DNA of 37,950 nucleotides from an uncultured Verrucomicrobiales bacterium (GCA_937991965.1 CALKLP010000059.1:1-37950), one strand, 5' to 3'. Positions 17,321 to 26,352 are shown, numbered from the stretch's first letter. Program-made: numbers and translations. Notes: generated by a model from the sequence alone, not told the origin.

Positions 17321-20032
17321 ATGGGCGTGTCAGAATTACCAAAAGCATACGAACCGGTCGCGGTAGAGAACAAATGGTTCCAGTCATGGACAGAAAATGG
17401 CTGTTTCCGTGGGGATGAGAACTCCGATAAGGAAGGGTATTCCATCGTCATTCCTCCGCCTAATGTCACCGGAATTCTGCACTTGGGGCACGTCCTCAAC
17501 AACACTATTCAAGACATTCTAGCGCGTCGCGCTCGCATGCAGGGCAAGGAGGTAATGTGGCTCCCCGGCACCGATCACGCGGGTATCGCGACGCAAACCA
17601 AGGTCGAGAAAAAGCTCCGCGAGGAAGAGGGCAAAAGCAAACGCGACATCGGGCGCGAGGCCTTCCTGGAAAAAGTTTGGGAATGGAAGGAGGAGCACGG
17701 TGACATCATCATCAACCAGCTGAAGCGCATGGGTGCGTCTTGTGACTGGGATCGCGAACGCTTCACGATGGATGAGGATTACTCCCAGGAGGTCACGCGC
17801 GTGTTTGTGGAACTCTTTAATGAAGGTCTAATCTACCGTGGCAAGCGCATGGTCAACTGGTGCCCGGTCTCGCTCACCGCACTCTCTGATGAAGAGGTGA
17901 TTCCTAAACCGAAGAAGTCGAAACTCTACTTCGTGCAATATGCGATCGAAGGGGAAGACGGAAAGTTCATCGAGATCGCGACCACGCGCCCCGAGACGAT
18001 CATGGGAGACTCCGCCATCGCGGTGAACCCGAAGGATCCTCGCTACGCCGATTTCATCGGAAAGAAGGCGATTCGTCCTCTCAACCCCGCGCCGATCCCG
18101 ATCATCGCGGATGAAGCGGTCGAGATCGACTTCGGAACCGGAGCGCTGAAGATTACACCCGCTCATGACAAGCTCGACTTTGAAATCGGAGAGCGTCACG
18201 ACCTCGAAATTATTGATGTGCTCCACCCGGATGGCACCGTAAATTTCCCAGCAGTTCCTGAGCTAGATGGTGATGACCGCTTCAAGGCGCGTAACAAGGC
18301 CGGCAAAATGCTCGATGAAATGGGCGCCCTCACGAAGTTCGAAGAGCATGAGAATAATGTCGGCTACTCAGAGCGTGCCGATGTGCCGATCGAGCCGCGG
18401 ATCTCGATGCAGTGGTTCCTGAAGTATCCCGCCCAAGAGGAATCCACCAAGGCGGTAGGAAGCACCGCTGAGGCGGAGATTACCTTCCGCCCGGAGCGCT
18501 GGACGAAGACGTATAGCCACTGGATGAACAATCTGCAGGATTGGTGTATCTCACGCCAGCTCTGGTGGGGGCACCAAATCCCAGTTTGGTACCGCAAGGA
18601 AAAAGCTTTCGAACTGAAGGAGAAGGAGTCGCTCGACCTCTCTGACATGGAGTCTGGGGATATTTATGTAGGGACAGAACCACCAGCCGATGGCGACACG
18701 TGGGAACGCGACCCTGATGTCATGGATACCTGGTTTAGCTCTTGGCTCTGGCCGTTCTCGACCATGAATGAGGCGTCGCAGAAGAAGTTTTACCCGACCT
18801 CAGATCTCGTGACGGGTTACGACATCATGTTCTTTTGGGTGGCACGCATGATCATGGCGGGCTACCGCTTTAAGGGCGAGAAACCGTTCAACAACGTCTA
18901 TTTCACGAACCTCGTGCGCGACAAGCAGGGTCGTAAAATGTCGAAATCGCTCGGGAACTCTCCTGATCCGATCGACCTCATGGACCGTTTTGGTGCAGAT
19001 GCCGTGCGCTTTGCGATGATCAAGATCGCACCTCTGGGTGGAGATATCCACTTCATCGAGAATGAGATCAAAGGTGGCGAAAACGAATACCCCCAAGTCG
19101 ATGAGGGTAGGAACTTCGCCAACAAGCTCTACAATGCCGCCCGCTTCCGTCAGATGCAAGGCACAGAGCGCGTAGATCTCAGCGTAGAAGATTTGGCGAA
19201 ACTCCCAGTCTTCCACACCACCATTTTGGCGAAACTTGACCAACTCTCGGAAGAGGTAGAGAAATCGTATGCCGATTACCGTTTCAGCGAAGTCGCACAG
19301 CACCTATATAACTTCTTCTGGGGCGAATACTGCGACCTCTTCCTAGAGGCCATTAAGGGAGACTTTAAGGCGGATACAGATCCGGAGACCACACGCCTTA
19401 CCCTCGGAACGATCGACCTCGTGCTCGCTCGCTTCCTTGCGACGCTGCATCCCTTCATGCCTCACATTACCGAGGAACTCTCCACCACGATGGGCTACAT
19501 CACGGAAGGCTTCCTGATGACCACAGAGGTAGAGACGAGCAAAGTTCTCGCCGGGCACGACCCTGCGGAGGCCATCGCAACCGCTGAGACCCTGTATGAA
19601 ACCGCGAGTAAGCTCCGTAACCTCAAGGCCGAATACAACCTCGCGACCCGCAAGGATATCTCCCTGAAGCTGAAGACCAACACCCCCGCACTGGCGGAAC
19701 ACTTCCCTGTGCTCTGCATCCTCGTGGGACTGGAGGCCATCAGCATCGAGAACGACTACGAGGCACCGAAGGGCACGCCCGCCTCCGCCACCGAGCTTGG
19801 TGAATTCTACATGCCGCTAGATGGCTTGATCGACGTCGAAGCAGAAGCAAAACGCCTCACCTCCCAGATTGAGAAAATCGATAAGGAGCTCATGAAATCT
19901 GAGAAAAAGCTCAGCAACGAGAAATTCGTCGCGAACGCAAAACCAGAAGTCGTGCAGGTCGAGAAAGACCGCCTAGAGGAATGGCAGACTAAGAAAGCGC
20001 AACTCGAGGAAATGTTGGCGGGCTTATCCTAA
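17321..20032 (+). CDS. valS: Valyl-tRNA synthetase
   Basis: ValS charges tRNA-Val. The 903-residue protein is full length. It has PPPNVTGILHLGHVLNN with the HIGH-type HLGH at 54-57, WLPGTDHAGIATQ, an editing domain with TTRPETIMGDSAIAVNP, the anticodon-region DWCISRQLWWGHQIPVW, and KMSKS at 539-543. A C-terminal coiled coil (LTSQIEKIDKELMKSEKKL) ends the protein as usual for ValS. The ATG at 17321 is the annotated start. A GTG two codons later (17327) lies exactly 35 nt after a TTGCAC box and would give an equally good protein. Its last 9 bases overlap the end of the convergent toxin gene. Confidence 0.97.
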   Translation: MGVSELPKAYEPVAVENKWFQSWTENGCFRGDENSDKEGYSIVIPPPNVTGILHLGHVLNNTIQDILARRARMQGKEVMWLPGTDHAGIATQTKVEKKLREEEGKSKRDIGREAFLEKVWEWKEEHGDIIINQLKRMGASCDWDRERFTMDEDYSQEVTRVFVELFNEGLIYRGKRMVNWCPVSLTALSDEEVIPKPKKSKLYFVQYAIEGEDGKFIEIATTRPETIMGDSAIAVNPKDPRYADFIGKKAIRPLNPAPIPIIADEAVEIDFGTGALKITPAHDKLDFEIGERHDLEIIDVLHPDGTVNFPAVPELDGDDRFKARNKAGKMLDEMGALTKFEEHENNVGYSERADVPIEPRISMQWFLKYPAQEESTKAVGSTAEAEITFRPERWTKTYSHWMNNLQDWCISRQLWWGHQIPVWYRKEKAFELKEKESLDLSDMESGDIYVGTEPPADGDTWERDPDVMDTWFSSWLWPFSTMNEASQKKFYPTSDLVTGYDIMFFWVARMIMAGYRFKGEKPFNNVYFTNLVRDKQGRKMSKSLGNSPDPIDLMDRFGADAVRFAMIKIAPLGGDIHFIENEIKGGENEYPQVDEGRNFANKLYNAARFRQMQGTERVDLSVEDLAKLPVFHTTILAKLDQLSEEVEKSYADYRFSEVAQHLYNFFWGEYCDLFLEAIKGDFKADTDPETTRLTLGTIDLVLARFLATLHPFMPHITEELSTTMGYITEGFLMTTEVETSKVLAGHDPAEAIATAETLYETASKLRNLKAEYNLATRKDISLKLKTNTPALAEHFPVLCILVGLEAISIENDYEAPKGTPASATELGEFYMPLDGLIDVEAEAKRLTSQIEKIDKELMKSEKKLSNEKFVANAKPEVVQVEKDRLEEWQTKKAQLEEMLAGLS

Positions 20033-20377
20033 CTTATCCAGAGCCTTCTCGATCTGTTGGGAAATAAACTCTTCGTTTTCTTCTAACAGAGAGAGCCAAT
20101 TTCTGCCGTCATATCCAGCGGTTACGATGATGAGAGCATCGGGGAATTCGACGTAAAAAATCTTTTGCCTGTTTTTGGTTTGAATGTAGCGATACTTGCG
20201 AGAATGGAATGTGGGATCGAGACGTCCACATTGGGGGTTCTCACTAATTTTCCGCTCTGCTTTTTCGATCTGAGCGATGGTCTCGTTCGCTACTTTTACC
20301 CCAAAGCGTTTTGCGCTTTCTTTGAAGATTGTTTTGTAATCACGCTTTGCCTGATCGGTGCGGTAGATCTTATGCAT
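20024..20377 (-). CDS. ParE/RelE-family toxin
   Basis: This 117-residue basic protein has the RelE/ParE fold pattern: an N-terminal YRTDQAKRDYKTIFKESAKRFG helix pair, then NPQCGRLDPT, the strand KYRYIQTKNRQKIFYVEF, and a hydrophobic strand ALIIVTAGYDGRNW. ParE toxins poison gyrase whereas RelE toxins cut mRNA on ribosomes, and the residues seen do not decide between them. It starts 8 bp inside the end of the antitoxin gene and ends overlapping the valS 3' end by 9 bp. The close fit next to a housekeeping gene suggests insertion of a small addiction cassette. Confidence 0.82.
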   Translation of the reverse strand: MHKIYRTDQAKRDYKTIFKESAKRFGVKVANETIAQIEKAERKISENPQCGRLDPTFHSRKYRYIQTKNRQKIFYVEFPDALIIVTAGYDGRNWLSLLEENEEFISQQIEKALDKLG

Positions 20378-20654
20378 CGATTCCTGCTTCAGCTTTTAAC
20401 TCCGCGCGGGCTTCCTCCCAAATCTCAGAAAGAGGCTGATCATCGTATTCACCATTCCCAAGCTGGGTAAACCCATTCACGATTTTTTCCCGAATAACAG
20501 CATCAGATTCATAGTTCTGGATTCCCATATCTCTTCGGATTAAGTCCCTTACGTATTCACTGTGGCTTTCGTACAGTGAGGAGCCTAATAAGTTATCTAC
20601 ATATTCCGCCAGCACTCCCTTCAGTCGGACGTTGAGTCTTGTTTCGGCAATCAT
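20370..20654 (-). CDS. ParD-like antitoxin, leaderless start
   Basis: I place the start at the ATG at 20654 (94 residues). An upstream ATG at 20726 would extend through the promoter and is rejected. The N-terminal half, TRLNVRLKGVLAEYVDNLLG and HSEYVRDLIRRDM, is a ribbon-helix-helix DNA-binding domain. The acidic C-terminal half, PLSEIWEEARAELKAEAG, would wrap the toxin. A consensus promoter (TTGACA, 17 nt, TATTAT) ends 6 nt before the ATG, so +1 should be the A of the start codon. A 9-bp inverted repeat overlaps the -35 and suggests autorepression. The toxin gene follows with 8 bp overlap. Confidence 0.85.
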   Translation of the reverse strand: MIAETRLNVRLKGVLAEYVDNLLGSSLYESHSEYVRDLIRRDMGIQNYESDAVIREKIVNGFTQLGNGEYDDQPLSEIWEEARAELKAEAGIDA

Positions 20655-20660
20655 GAGAAA

Positions 20661-20689
20661 ATAATACACTCTGTCGCCATCAATGTCAA
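20661..20689 (-). promoter_or_regulatory. Consensus promoter of the parDE-like operon
   Basis: On the minus strand TTGACA (20689-20684) and TATTAT (20666-20661) are separated by exactly 17 nt. The predicted +1 falls on 20654, the first base of the antitoxin ATG. This is the clearest promoter in the window and the best case for a leaderless message. Confidence 0.85.
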
Positions 20690-20709
20690 TGCATGGCGAC
20701 AAGGTGTCG
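20672..20709. promoter_or_regulatory. Inverted-repeat operator of the parDE-like operon
   Basis: TGTCGCCAT (20672-20680) and ATGGCGACA (20693-20701) form a perfect 9-bp inverted repeat with a 12-nt spacer that contains most of the -35 element. A third half-site, TGTCG (20705-20709), mirrors CGACA (20697-20701). Ribbon-helix-helix antitoxins typically bind such repeats, so this is a probable autoregulatory operator. Confidence 0.7.
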
Positions 20710-20774
20710 TGATAGCGATTGACCATTTAGGCTTAAACCATTTTAGTATTACAGCTCACAATGAATGTAAGATG

Positions 20775-20804
20775 TTGCAAATTAAATCAAGCTCTGCTTA
20801 GATA
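20775..20804 (+). promoter_or_regulatory. Candidate promoter of the PhoD-like gene
   Basis: TTGCAA (20775-20780) and TAGATA (20799-20804) are separated by 18 nt. The predicted +1 near 20811 leaves about 9 nt before the ATG at 20820, with no Shine-Dalgarno. Confidence 0.6.
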
Positions 20805-20819
20805 AACTGACTTTATAAA

Positions 20820-21806
20820 ATGAGCAGAATCCTTATAATTTTCCAATTCATAGCGGTATGCTTCGCGGAGCAAGATCCGCATGAGATTTCACATCACCTA
20901 GCCATTCCTACTGAAAAGAGATTGTCCACAATCAGCTTTGGATCCTGTAACCATCAAAAGGCTCGCCAGACTCTGTGGGAAACAATCTCTAAAAATGCCC
21001 CTGACCTCTTTATCTGGTTGGGGGATAACGTTTATGCAGATACGGATGATTCAGTAACAATGCATAAGGCTTATGTGACGCAAAAAATGAAGCCAAGCTA
21101 CGCGAAATTCATCAGTCAAACTCCTGTTGTCGGGATTTGGGATGATCACGATTATGGAAAGAATGATGGAGGTAAAGAATGGCATTTTAAAAAAGAAAGC
21201 AAAGGTCTGTTACTAGACTTTCTAGATGTTCCTGAGAGCGCAGAAGTGAGACAGAGAGAAGGCGCTTACCAATCCTATACTTTTGGGACTGAAAAGAAAA
21301 AGGTGAAAATCATTTTGCTCGATTGTCGTTACTTTCGAGATCCTATAGACCACAAAAAACCTTCTGGGGATATTCTAGGTTCGGCACAATGGGAATGGCT
21401 CGAGAAGGAAGTAAGTTCTCCTGATATATCGCTCTATATTATTGGGAGTGGCATCCAAGTGCTTCCTGTTGATCATAGATTTGAAAAGTGGAACAATTTT
21501 CCACAAGCCAGAGAAAGGTTACTAAAAACTTTACCCTCCAACAGCATTCTCATTAGTGGAGATAGACATATTGGAGAGATTTCACAAGTCGAGGTAGATG
21601 AAAAGACTCTAACGGAAGTCACCTCCAGTGGGCTGACCCATGCTTACCGCAAGCTCAAAAAAGAAGAGAACCGATATCGGAAAGGAAGTTTTGTGAACCA
21701 GAACAACTTTGGGCTAATCCTTATTAATTGGGATGAAAAGAAGGCTACACTGCAGATAAAAGGGCAAGAAAACAAAGCTTTAGAGGAAGTCATAGTTCAT
21801 TTTTGA
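20820..21806 (+). CDS. PhoD-like (alkaline phosphatase D family) metallophosphatase, exported
   Basis: This 328-residue protein has a short signal peptide (ILIIFQFIAVCFA, likely cut before EQ). PhoD-type metallophosphatase motifs follow: ISFGSCNHQK, LFIWLGDNVYADTDD, VVGIWDDHDYGKNDGG and ISGDRHIGEIS. These carry the Asp, Asn and His residues that bind the metal pair. The family hydrolyses phosphate mono- or diesters in the periplasm or outside the cell, but the substrate here is unknown. The gene is visibly richer in A+T than valS upstream or the genes downstream, and it lies next to a toxin-antitoxin cassette, so it may have been acquired. Phosphate control is possible but no known box was recognised. 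Confidence 0.85.
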   Translation: MSRILIIFQFIAVCFAEQDPHEISHHLAIPTEKRLSTISFGSCNHQKARQTLWETISKNAPDLFIWLGDNVYADTDDSVTMHKAYVTQKMKPSYAKFISQTPVVGIWDDHDYGKNDGGKEWHFKKESKGLLLDFLDVPESAEVRQREGAYQSYTFGTEKKKVKIILLDCRYFRDPIDHKKPSGDILGSAQWEWLEKEVSSPDISLYIIGSGIQVLPVDHRFEKWNNFPQARERLLKTLPSNSILISGDRHIGEISQVEVDEKTLTEVTSSGLTHAYRKLKKEENRYRKGSFVNQNNFGLILINWDEKKATLQIKGQENKALEEVIVHF

Positions 21807-21865
21807 GAGTGCTAGAAATGCCGTTAATTGCAAATAAATCTAACTTGATCTTCGCTCTACTCGCA

Positions 21866-23053
21866 ATGAATAAACGTCCCATCAAAATCGGTCACCTCAT
21901 TCCCGCAATCATCTTCACCCTGCTCAGCATTGCGATGTGTGTGGAGGATGTGCGCTTCTCCTACGATCTCTTGTTGAATGATCATTCCGAGTTTTGGTGG
22001 TTTTACGCAGCCTTTTTCATCTGGGCTGGGGTGAGTGTCTTTACCCCGTATATCTCGAAGTGGCATGTGGTGATCTTCCTCACGCTCCTAAGCTTCCGTT
22101 CCATCTTTGGGTGGCCGCTGAATGTGTTCGGGAGTAACAATGCTCCGGTAATCTTTTTTGATATTCTCCTGATCCTAGCCTCTGTGGCTTACATAGCCTA
22201 CGCCCTAGGATTCTTGGGGAATAACGAACGCTCGGCCAAGTTTAATGCGAAGCACTTTGGGATTTCGATTCTGAATCTGCACCTCATTCCTGCGGTCTTT
22301 ATGGTTCTCGGCTTTTTCGGGATCAGTCAAGCGGTCTCAAACTTCTCTGGCGGACACATCAAACTCACCGCGCAAGGGATGGAAATGCAAAACCTCGTGA
22401 TGGAGAACCCTGAGGGAAAACAGGCGCACCTCATCGGCATGGTCCACATGGGGGACTCCCAATATTACAAGCAAGTGAAAGAGGGCTTTAAGCAGAACCC
22501 TTCCAGCAAGAAGCTCGTCCTCCATGAGGGCGTGAGTGATAAGGAAGGCTTGATGAAGTCGGCTATCGATTATTCCTTTATCGCTTCCTTACTAGGCCTC
22601 GAGACCCAAAACAAGGAATGGTCGAAACTGGATAAGCCGAAGGGTAAGCAAGGTAGTCCGAGTCCAAAACTGGAAATCGACCAGCTCAATGCAGACATCG
22701 ACCTCTCCGAACTCCCCGAGGAAGGACTAGCCCTACTCAATGAAATTTTTTCCATGATGTCAGCACCTGACCTACAAACGATGATTGAGAACATGAATGC
22801 GGTCAAAATCACGGATGCCGACATGGCCGAATTCATGGAGAAATCTCTCATTAAATTTCGTAATGACCATCTGATGGAAATTTTTAACGACAACCTCGAG
22901 AATTATGATGAGATCTACCTCCCATGGGGCGCGGCTCATCTGAAGGAGTTAGAAAGCCAGCTCCGCAAGCAAAACTTTACAGAGGTCAGTAAGAGCTACT
23001 ATACCGCCTTCTGCTGGGCAGACATCTTGAAGAGGATCACTGCCCAGAAATAA
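21866..23053 (+). CDS. TraB/Tiki-like membrane protein
   Basis: I choose the ATG at 21866 (395 residues). The open frame begins at a TTG (21803) overlapping the previous stop, but the added stretch is polar and unlike a signal. About five hydrophobic helices span residues 8-160. The C-terminal domain has the dispersed motifs of the TraB/Tiki/PrgY superfamily: LIGMVHMG (G-x-x-H, 191-194), LHEGV with Glu221, an Arg in KFRNDHL near 335, and LPWGAAHL (Gly355, His358). Some members are metal-dependent proteases, while PrgY and TraB limit pheromone signalling. What this one acts on is unknown. A TTGCAA lies 38 nt upstream of the chosen start. Confidence 0.72.
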   Translation: MNKRPIKIGHLIPAIIFTLLSIAMCVEDVRFSYDLLLNDHSEFWWFYAAFFIWAGVSVFTPYISKWHVVIFLTLLSFRSIFGWPLNVFGSNNAPVIFFDILLILASVAYIAYALGFLGNNERSAKFNAKHFGISILNLHLIPAVFMVLGFFGISQAVSNFSGGHIKLTAQGMEMQNLVMENPEGKQAHLIGMVHMGDSQYYKQVKEGFKQNPSSKKLVLHEGVSDKEGLMKSAIDYSFIASLLGLETQNKEWSKLDKPKGKQGSPSPKLEIDQLNADIDLSELPEEGLALLNEIFSMMSAPDLQTMIENMNAVKITDADMAEFMEKSLIKFRNDHLMEIFNDNLENYDEIYLPWGAAHLKELESQLRKQNFTEVSKSYYTAFCWADILKRITAQK

Positions 23054-23096
23054 AAAGGACAAGGCGTGTTTCCTTCTAGAATTATCAGGCACTTCC

Positions 23097-23942
23097 ATGT
23101 ATGTTGCCGACATGTCTATTGCTTCAGCCCCATACTATTTAACGGAGCATTCCGCTGTCAGGCGGGTCAATGTATTGAAGGGCAATGGTGTCGAAGAGGA
23201 CTTCGTGATTGCAGAAGAGCCGTTAGAATTACTCATCGCAGTGGGGCAGGAGCGTGAAGCTTTAGCAACCACCATGCGCACTCCGGGGCATGATTTATTT
23301 CTTGCCCTTGGTTATTTGTGGTCAGAGGCCCTCCCGCTCCCGACTCACATTACCCGCCCAGAGTCTTGTGCGGAGAATAATCAAGTCCTCCTTCATTACG
23401 AGCAATCCCCACTTACTCAGCAAAGCACTCAACGTCGTGGCATCCAAAGCTCAAGCTGCGGAGTCTGCGGAAGGACCTCGCTCGAGGATTTACTCAATAC
23501 GAGCTACCAGAACCGTATCGTGCCCACCAGACGTTGGACTAGTCAGGATTTAAGTCAAATCCACTCCACCTTGTCGGAAAACCAACCGCTATTTGAGCAA
23601 ACAGGTGGAAGCCACGCCGTCTGGTTGTTTGACTCCGATAACGTGTTACTCATGAACTTTGAGGATGTCGGCAGACATAATGCTCTCGATAAACTGCTGG
23701 GCTGGGTGATCGTGAATCATATTCACGATCTCCAAAATATGACGCTCGTCTTAAGCAGCCGCTTGAGCTATGAACTCGTTCACAAGGCCGCTCACCTTGG
23801 GGTGTGGATGATCATCGCGTTGGGAGCGCCTTCTAGCCTCGCGGTCGAGCTCTCCAACAAGCTGGAATGTACCACTATTGGCTTTTTCAAGAAACCGCCA
23901 TACAATCTCTATACCAACCGCCAAGCTCTCTACTATGAATAA
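23097..23942 (+). CDS. fdhD: Formate dehydrogenase accessory sulfurtransferase FdhD
   Basis: FdhD carries sulfur from IscS to the molybdenum cofactor of formate-dehydrogenase-type enzymes. The 281-residue protein has the Cys loop SSCGVCGRTSLEDLL with Cys121 and Cys124, FEDVGRHNALDKLLGW in the cofactor-binding region, and LSSRLSYELVHKAAHLGV near the end. Cys121 matches the numbering of the sulfur-carrying cysteine in E. coli FdhD if the ATG at 23097 is used. A second ATG at 23112 is possible. Its last 8 bp overlap the start of the YdeP-like gene, tying it to that enzyme. Confidence 0.93.
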   Translation: MYVADMSIASAPYYLTEHSAVRRVNVLKGNGVEEDFVIAEEPLELLIAVGQEREALATTMRTPGHDLFLALGYLWSEALPLPTHITRPESCAENNQVLLHYEQSPLTQQSTQRRGIQSSSCGVCGRTSLEDLLNTSYQNRIVPTRRWTSQDLSQIHSTLSENQPLFEQTGGSHAVWLFDSDNVLLMNFEDVGRHNALDKLLGWVIVNHIHDLQNMTLVLSSRLSYELVHKAAHLGVWMIIALGAPSSLAVELSNKLECTTIGFFKKPPYNLYTNRQALYYE

Positions 23943-26223
23943 GTTCGAATCCAACACCGCCGGTATTCCCGAGCCGCAGCGCGAATTAAAAGTCACCAAA
24001 CCTGCAGAAAAGGCGGCGGGCTTTATGGCTGTTGCCAAGACGGTCGAATACATGAACCGTGAGCCTGGACTGGTAGAGGGATTCAAGCGCCTCGCCAAGA
24101 TGAACCAAAAGGGCGGGTTCGACTGCTCCAGCTGTGCGTGGCCTGATCCTGATGACCACCGCTCCGGCCATGAGTATTGCGAGAACGGCGCCAAGGCTTT
24201 AGCGTCTGAATCAACTGCAAAAACGATTGGAAAACAATTCTTCGCGCAGCATTCAATCGCCCACTTAGCGGCACAGAGTGATCACTGGCATGAACTGCAG
24301 GGTCGCTTGATCAGCCCGCTCATTAAGCGCGAACACGATACCCATTACCAAGAAATCTCTTGGGATGAGGCCTTCTCCGAAGTTGCCAATAACCTCCAGA
24401 GTCTCCCGACCCCTGATCACGCTAGTTTTTACACCTCCGGCCGTGCCAGTAATGAGGCCGCTTATGTTTACCAGCTCATGGTACGCATGTATGGCACCAA
24501 CAATCTCCCTGATTGCTCGAACATGTGCCACGAATCCAGTGGCGCGGCACTGAACAACACCATTGGTATCGGAAAAGGCACTGTAAAGCTCGATGACTTC
24601 CCAAAGGCAGATGTCATTCTCGTGATCGGTCAAAACCCCGGTACTAACCATCCGCGAATGCTCAGTGCACTCCAAGAGGCGGTGCGAAAAGGCGCCACGA
24701 TCATCTCAGTCAACCCCTTGTTTGAAGCAGGGCTCAAAGGTTTCGCGCACCCGCAAGAGCCAAAGGGAATGCTTAACTTGAAAACGCCCTTAGCGGCAGA
24801 CCACTATGCGGTTAAACCAGGTGGGGATCTCGCACTCTTGAAAGCGGTAGGAATAATCTTACTTGAAATGGAGGAGGCTGACGGCAGCGTCTTTGATCAA
24901 TCCTTCATCGCTGAACATACCCTCGATTTTGAGCTATACCTTGAGTCTCTTCGTGGTGAAGACTTTGAGGCCCTTGTGGAGGAATCGGGAATATCAACTG
25001 CACAGATCAAACGCTTAGCAATCCTCCTCCGTGACTCGAAAGGTCTCATCACCTGCTGGGCGATGGGGCTCACCCAAACTGATAACGCCGTCGCTACCAT
25101 CCAAGAGGTGGTCAACCTGCACCTCATGCGCGGACAGATCGGACGAGAAGGCGCTGGTCTCTGCCCGGTGCGAGGACACAGTAATGTGCAGGGCGATCGC
25201 ACGATGGGAGTGTGGGAAAAAATGCCTGACCCGTTTCATGACGCGCTCGATGAGCATTATCAAATTAAAACCCCGCGGAAGCATGGTTACGATGTCGTCG
25301 AAACGATCCAAGCGATGCTCAATAAGCAGGTTAGCTCTTTTATCGCGCTGGGCGGAAACTTCCTCTCGGCTAGCCCAGATACCAGTATTACGACAAAGGC
25401 CTTGGAAGGGTGTGACCTAACAGTACAGATCTCCACCAAGCTAAACCGAAGTCACTGCCACCCGGGCAAGACTGCGCTCATTCTACCATGTCTTGTCCGC
25501 AGCGAAATAGACCAACTCTTCGGCACGCCTCAAATCATTTCTACCGAGAACTCAATGGGCGTCGTGCAATCCTCAACTGGGCATTTCCCTGCGATGGAAG
25601 AATCCCTCCACAGCGAGGTCGCTATTCTGTGCGGCATTGCCAAAAAGCTCTTACCAGATCACCGCGCCCTTTTCGAGAACTACGAGACTGATTACGACGC
25701 CATCCGTGATGATATTGCGCAAGTGATCCCAGGGTTCCAGAATTTCAACCAGCGTGTTCGACAAGACGGAGGATTCTATCTCCCCAACGGCCCCCGTGAA
25801 AGACAATTTACCACGGCATCTGGGAAAGCCCGCTTCACTGCCAACGCTCTGATCGATCGACATCAAGACGAAGAGTTGCTCACCCTACAGACCTTTCGCA
25901 CTCATGACCAATACAACACGACCGTATACGGAATGGAGGACCGTTACCGTGGAGTCTACAACGACCGCTGGGTTATCCTCATGAACCTGCAGGACCTGCA
26001 AGACCGAGGCATAGAATCTCTCTCTAAAGTCAACGTCACCAGTCATTATGAAGGGGAGACGCGGGAAATGAATGCGGTCACCGCGATTCCTTACGCCATG
26101 CCAAAGGGCGCCTGCGCGGCTTATTTTCCAGAGGCCAACATGCTCGTTCCTCTCCACAAAACCGCGATGATCAGTAACACGCCAACCTCAAAGGCGATTC
26201 CAGTGAGTGTAGAAAAGGCCTAG
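23935..26223 (+). CDS. FdhF/YdeP family molybdopterin oxidoreductase
   Basis: The start is the ATG at 23935 (762 residues). The longer frame from 23878 lies inside fdhD. YdeP-type landmarks are GFDCSSCAWPDPDDH (Cys64, Cys67) with a third cysteine in EYCENG (Cys82), then SFYTSGRASNEAAYVYQL, CHESSG and VRGHSNVQGDRTMG for the bis-MGD cofactor. The C-terminal domain has VYGMEDRYRGVYNDRWVILMN. The position equivalent to the FdhF selenocysteine or cysteine lies in NMCHESSG. E. coli YdeP is linked to acid resistance, but the substrate of the family is not established. No formate dehydrogenase partner subunit or electron carrier is adjacent. Overlap with fdhD suggests co-translation and FdhD-dependent maturation. 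Confidence 0.9.
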   Translation: MNKFESNTAGIPEPQRELKVTKPAEKAAGFMAVAKTVEYMNREPGLVEGFKRLAKMNQKGGFDCSSCAWPDPDDHRSGHEYCENGAKALASESTAKTIGKQFFAQHSIAHLAAQSDHWHELQGRLISPLIKREHDTHYQEISWDEAFSEVANNLQSLPTPDHASFYTSGRASNEAAYVYQLMVRMYGTNNLPDCSNMCHESSGAALNNTIGIGKGTVKLDDFPKADVILVIGQNPGTNHPRMLSALQEAVRKGATIISVNPLFEAGLKGFAHPQEPKGMLNLKTPLAADHYAVKPGGDLALLKAVGIILLEMEEADGSVFDQSFIAEHTLDFELYLESLRGEDFEALVEESGISTAQIKRLAILLRDSKGLITCWAMGLTQTDNAVATIQEVVNLHLMRGQIGREGAGLCPVRGHSNVQGDRTMGVWEKMPDPFHDALDEHYQIKTPRKHGYDVVETIQAMLNKQVSSFIALGGNFLSASPDTSITTKALEGCDLTVQISTKLNRSHCHPGKTALILPCLVRSEIDQLFGTPQIISTENSMGVVQSSTGHFPAMEESLHSEVAILCGIAKKLLPDHRALFENYETDYDAIRDDIAQVIPGFQNFNQRVRQDGGFYLPNGPRERQFTTASGKARFTANALIDRHQDEELLTLQTFRTHDQYNTTVYGMEDRYRGVYNDRWVILMNLQDLQDRGIESLSKVNVTSHYEGETREMNAVTAIPYAMPKGACAAYFPEANMLVPLHKTAMISNTPTSKAIPVSVEKA

Positions 26224-26235
26224 TGTCTCAAGTCA

Positions 26236-26259
26236 GGGGAGCGCGGGCGTCCCGCCCGC
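26236..26259 (+). repeat. GC-rich hairpin repeat, copy B
   Basis: GGGGAGC followed by the core GCGGGCGTCCCGCCCGC begins 13 bp after the stop of the YdeP-like gene. It faces copy C, in inverted orientation, across 93 bp. Confidence 0.88.
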
Positions 26260-26352
26260 TCATCGACTTTCCATGGAACTCACAGATGAGTTCAGCAAGA
26301 TACAGCTTACCCAGAAAACAACTTCCAATAATCATCTATACTATAGGCATAA

